In this document: positions 61,296-64,000 of the stretch, piece after piece | Layout: each line of letters starts with the position of its first letter | Numbering within the stretch: position 1 is the first letter of the stretch | DNA from: Inquilinus limosus MP06 | GTDB lineage: Bacteria > Pseudomonadota > Alphaproteobacteria > DSM-16000 > Inquilinaceae | DNA: 64,000 nucleotides | NCBI RefSeq assembly: GCF_000767795.1 | Contig: NZ_JANX01000002.1 | Coordinates: forward strand, 1-64,000 | Reading direction: 5' to 3' | Translations under genes and position numbers: made by a program | The notes under the pieces: generated by a model | What the model was told of the DNA's origin: nothing | The model's database searches: none | What the model saw: only the letters and a program-made list of their open reading frames with translations

Positions 61296-61381
61296 AAGGT
61301 TGGTTCGTCCCGCCGGTCGTGATCCCGATCGGCCTTGTGGTGCTGATCGTCATCTACGCCGCCGCCCGGGCCCTCGCATAG
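61292..61381 (+). CDS. Tiny single-span membrane peptide (29 residues)
   Basis: It starts in an ATGA overlap with the Sel1-like gene. It reads MKGWFVPPVVIPIGLVVLIV then IYAAARALA: one transmembrane helix with a short Pro-containing N-terminus. Translational coupling and composition support a real gene. Such peptides often modulate a membrane partner; none is identified. Confidence 0.6.
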   Translation: MKGWFVPPVVIPIGLVVLIVIYAAARALA

Positions 61382-61411
61382 CCGCAGGCCCGGTCGAGCA
61401 GAGGGAGCCGA

Positions 61412-61879
61412 ATGACCCTGCGGACAAGTAGCGGGACCGTCTGCTTCACCCGGCCGTTCACCCTGAGCGGCATCGACGGGCCGCAGCCGCCCGGAACCTA
61501 CACGGTGGAGACGGACGAGAAATCGCTCGATGGCTCGTCGCCCCCGATCTACCGGCGGGTCGCGACGATGATTCGCCTGCCCGGCCGGCCCGGGAGCGGC
61601 GAGCTGGTCCAGGTCGTCACCGTGGATCCGGACGAGCTGGCCGCGGCCCTGCTGCGGGACGCCGCGGCGCCGGCAGGCCCCGCCCCAGACGCCCCCATGG
61701 CGGAAGCACGGGCTGAAGCACCTCTGCGAGACCCGGGAGGGCCGCCCGCGCCGCGCCCGTCCGACCGCCGGCTGCTGGACGGCTGGCGATACTGGGCGGC
61801 GATCAATCCCCGCGCGCCGGGCTGGATCGTGGCCATCGTCGCCGGCGTCCTGTTCGCCACGCTGATCGTCGCCTGGTGA
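61412..61879 (+). CDS. Protein of unknown function with C-terminal membrane anchor
   Basis: 155 residues, start behind GAGGGAG. The N-terminal domain is compact: TVCFTRPFTLSGIDGPQPPG and TYTVETDEKSLDG, then YRRVATMIRL. After a Pro/Ala-rich linker a single tail span follows, GWIVAIVAGVLFATLIVAW. This N-terminal domain (PF-L-G-x-xPPGTY-VE-DEE) recurs in many uncharacterised alphaproteobacterial proteins. It lies 30 bases after the tiny membrane peptide and is probably in the same operon. Confidence 0.7.
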   Translation: MTLRTSSGTVCFTRPFTLSGIDGPQPPGTYTVETDEKSLDGSSPPIYRRVATMIRLPGRPGSGELVQVVTVDPDELAAALLRDAAAPAGPAPDAPMAEARAEAPLRDPGGPPAPRPSDRRLLDGWRYWAAINPRAPGWIVAIVAGVLFATLIVAW

Positions 61880-61900
61880 TCGGGCCGGCTCGGGCCGCGA

Positions 61901-62961
61901 TCAGGCCCGGCCGACGGCTGCGGCCGGGAAGCCGACCATCTGCTGCCGCTTTTCGTCCCACAGCGCGAAGAACGGCGCACGCAGGGCATCCCACAGGCTC
62001 AGGCTCGGCACCGCCTGCAGCTGTTGGATCGCGGCGTGACAGGCGGACAGGCGGTAATTGGGGATGCGCGGATTGAGGTGGTGGATGTGGTGGAAGCCGA
62101 TGTTGCCGGTGAACCATTGCAGGATCCGCGGCAGCTTCAGATAGGACGAGCCCTGCAGCGACGCGGCGCCGAACCGCCATTCCGCGTCCCGCTGCCACAG
62201 CGTTTCCTCGAAGCGATGCTGCACCGCGAATAACCAGACGCCAATGATCGAGGCGATCACCATGATCGGCAGCTGGACCTGCAGCACGCGCTCGAAGCCC
62301 AGGACGAGCCCGAGGCCAAGGAAAAGGGCGGCGATGCCAGCATTGGTGGCATGGACCGACAGCCGCTCCCGCCGCCAGTCCTTCGGCGTGTCGAACGGAA
62401 TCCGGTAGAGCAGCAGGAAAACCAGCGGCGGCAGCAGCAGCCCGGTGATCGCCGGATGGCGGCTTAGCCGATACAGCAGGCGGCGGCGCGGCGCCAGGGT
62501 TTGGTATTCCGACACGGTTAGGCAAGTCGAATAGATGTCCGCCCCGCTGCCGCGTCGGTCGGGATTGTTCCAGACCGCGTGATGCCCGGCATGCTGGCGG
62601 CGCCAATTCGCGAAGGGGGCGTGAAGGTGATCAGGCCGCACAGGCGGCCGAGCGCGACGTTGGCACGGCGAGAGCCGAAGAACGACGAGTGCCCGCAATC
62701 ATGCTGGATGATGAAGAGGCGCACGATCAGGCCGGCGGCGACCACGGCCAGGCCGAGCGTCAGCCCGTAGGACAGCTCAAGGCTGGCATACATCGCCGCG
62801 CAGACCCCGACGAAGCCTCCCAATGTCGATGCCAGCTGCCACACTGCCCGCGGCAGGCTCGGCGTCCGGAAGCGGGCGACCGCGGCCCGCAACGCCGCAT
62901 CGGCATCGAGTGGCAGGCGCGGCTGCGCCGTCGCGGGCGTCGGATAGGGAGTGTCTTGCAT
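61901..62961 (-). CDS. Membrane fatty-acid desaturase, frameshifted at a homopolymer
   Basis: From the ATG at 62961 the protein begins MQDTPYPTPATAQ and holds membrane spans and the first His box HDCGHSSFF. The frame breaks at a run of five G (plus strand 62615-62619) and continues in another frame with FANWRRQHAGHH (second box), then GFHHIHHLNPRIPNY (third box), ending at 61901. All three boxes of a diiron acyl-lipid desaturase are therefore present, total about 350 residues. One base gained in the run would restore the frame. Sequencing error is a serious possibility; otherwise it is a recent pseudogene. Confidence 0.72.
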
Positions 62962-63187
62962 ATCTGTCTCCGAACTGCCCGGCGGAGCCGGGCCATGGTG
63001 GTCGTGGGATGTTCGAAGGCAGACGGCAAGAGCGCTCCACAACGGCAGCGGTCGAACTTCGAAACAGGCAGAAAGCCACGGCGGGCGCTCGATTGCGAGC
63101 GGTGAACGCCGACACTATCAATCTAGGTCAGCCTCAATGATATGGGAGTGACCGCGGGCGAATTTAACCGGCCGTACCCGGATGGCG

Positions 63188-63979
63188 TCACGGCGTGGCG
63201 GTCCGGCCCCGGCCGCGCCTGGATCCGGCCGTCCCCGCGGCGGCAACCCTGGCCGGCGGTACTGGCCGCGGCCTGATCCGCAAGGCCCGGCCCTCCGGCT
63301 GGTCGAGATCGAACGCCTCGGTCTTCCGCACCAGATCGCTGAGCTTGCGATAGCCGTATGTGCGCGGGTCGAAGTCCGAGGCGATGTTCGCGAGGCGCTG
63401 CCCCACGGCGCCCAGGGCCACCCAGCCATCCTCCGTCTCCATCTGTGCGATGGCCTTGTTCAGGATCGGGACGGCCGCAGCGGGAGGCTGGAGCGGGCCG
63501 AGGGACGCCCCTTCCCCCGGCGTGGCGACCTGGGCCTCCGGCAGCAGGTTCTCGGTGTAGATGAACCGGCGGCACGCCTGCCGGAAGCTTTCAGGCGTCT
63601 TCTGTTCGCCGAAACCGTAGACGTCCGCCCCCTGTTCGCGAAGTCGCGACGCCAGACGCGTGAAATCGCTGTCGGACGAGACCAGACAGAAGCCGTCGAA
63701 CCGGCCGCTATGCAGCAGGTCCATGGCATCAATCACGAGGGCGATGTCTGAGGCATTCTTGCCCGTCGTGTAGGCGAATTGCTGGTACGGGTCGATCGCG
63801 AATTTCTGAAGGATTTCGGCCCAGGACTTCAGGCGCTGGCCCGAGAAGTCGCCATAGATCCGCCGGACACTGGCCTCGCCAAACTTGGCGACCTCCTCGA
63901 ACAGCCCGGCGGCAATGCGCGGCGAGGTGTTGTCGGCATCGATCAGGATGGCAAATCTGGGCAGCCGCTCTTCCGCCAT
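63188..63979 (-). CDS. NYN-domain RNase-like protein (LabA/DUF88 family) with C-terminal LOTUS-like domain
   Basis: About 263 residues; the ATG at 63979 has GGAG at good distance (another ATG lies three codons earlier). The NYN/PIN-like nuclease domain has its conserved acidic residues: AILIDADNTSP, NASDIALVIDAMDLL and CLVSSDSDFTRLASRL. Residues about 165-240 (ILNKAIAQMETEDGWVALGA, FDPRTYGYRKLSDLVRKTEA) match an OST-HTH/LOTUS RNA-binding domain. The tail is Arg/Gly-rich. Members are thought to cleave or bind RNA; the substrate is unknown. It reads toward the desaturase gene, about 230 bases away. Confidence 0.88.
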   Translation of the reverse strand: MAEERLPRFAILIDADNTSPRIAAGLFEEVAKFGEASVRRIYGDFSGQRLKSWAEILQKFAIDPYQQFAYTTGKNASDIALVIDAMDLLHSGRFDGFCLVSSDSDFTRLASRLREQGADVYGFGEQKTPESFRQACRRFIYTENLLPEAQVATPGEGASLGPLQPPAAAVPILNKAIAQMETEDGWVALGAVGQRLANIASDFDPRTYGYRKLSDLVRKTEAFDLDQPEGRALRIRPRPVPPARVAAAGTAGSRRGRGRTATP

Positions 63980-64000
63980 GGTGTGCATCTCCGTTTGATA

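Overview
The window is high-GC (roughly two thirds G+C) bacterial chromosome. Gene content (Tat-exported ABC binding proteins, FCD-type GntR regulators, ExoD, short alphaproteobacterial stress proteins) points to an alphaproteobacterium, most likely a Rhodospirillales-type soil or rhizosphere organism. This is inferred from gene content only; there is no rRNA or ribosomal-protein marker. I saw no tRNA, rRNA or CRISPR array.

Region 1 (1-17.1 kb) is catabolic. It holds a CUT1 sugar-type ABC transporter with an enolase-superfamily sugar-acid dehydratase, then two FCD/GntR repressors. A complete Dpp/Opp-type ABC transporter follows, with a second dehydratase-like enzyme, a 3-hydroxyisobutyrate dehydrogenase-family reductase and a D-2-hydroxyacid dehydrogenase. 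The region ends in a remnant of alpha-ketoglutarate semialdehyde dehydrogenase. The promoter regions of both binding-protein genes share the AT-rich core ATATAATATAT, which suggests common GntR control.

Region 2 (17.3-39.7 kb) is mostly poorly characterised secreted and membrane proteins: LprI-like proteins, two WG-repeat proteins of more than 900 residues, and Sel1 repeats. Inside it sits a compact three-gene operon (22.5-26.7 kb): a ketoacyl synthase III fused to a heme-oxygenase-like diiron domain, an unrecognised protein and a cytochrome P450. It looks like a small undescribed biosynthetic pathway.

Region 3 (39.7-43 kb) is a three-gene module: a J-domain protein with a degenerate kinase domain, a vWA protein with an intact MIDAS motif, and a divergent adenylosuccinate synthetase that keeps the catalytic Asp and His but lacks the usual aspartate-binding loop. 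This is the best candidate for an undescribed system. The first two genes each carry one frame break.

Region 4 (43-53 kb) is eroded accessory DNA: an AraC regulator, IS701-type and IS5-type remnants, two MFS fragments, a broken HTH regulator divergent from an intact SDR gene, a duplicated intergenic repeat, a receiver protein and ExoD.

Region 5 (53-64 kb) looks stress-related: an orphan groEL behind an RpoH-like promoter, a GH130 phosphorylase next to a two-domain glycosyltransferase, a cold-shock protein, several very small conserved-looking proteins, a frameshifted fatty-acid desaturase and a NYN-domain protein.

Several genes are broken by single frame changes, at least two of them in homopolymer runs. 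Some or all of these may be sequencing errors, so the reading frames should be confirmed before calling the genes dead.
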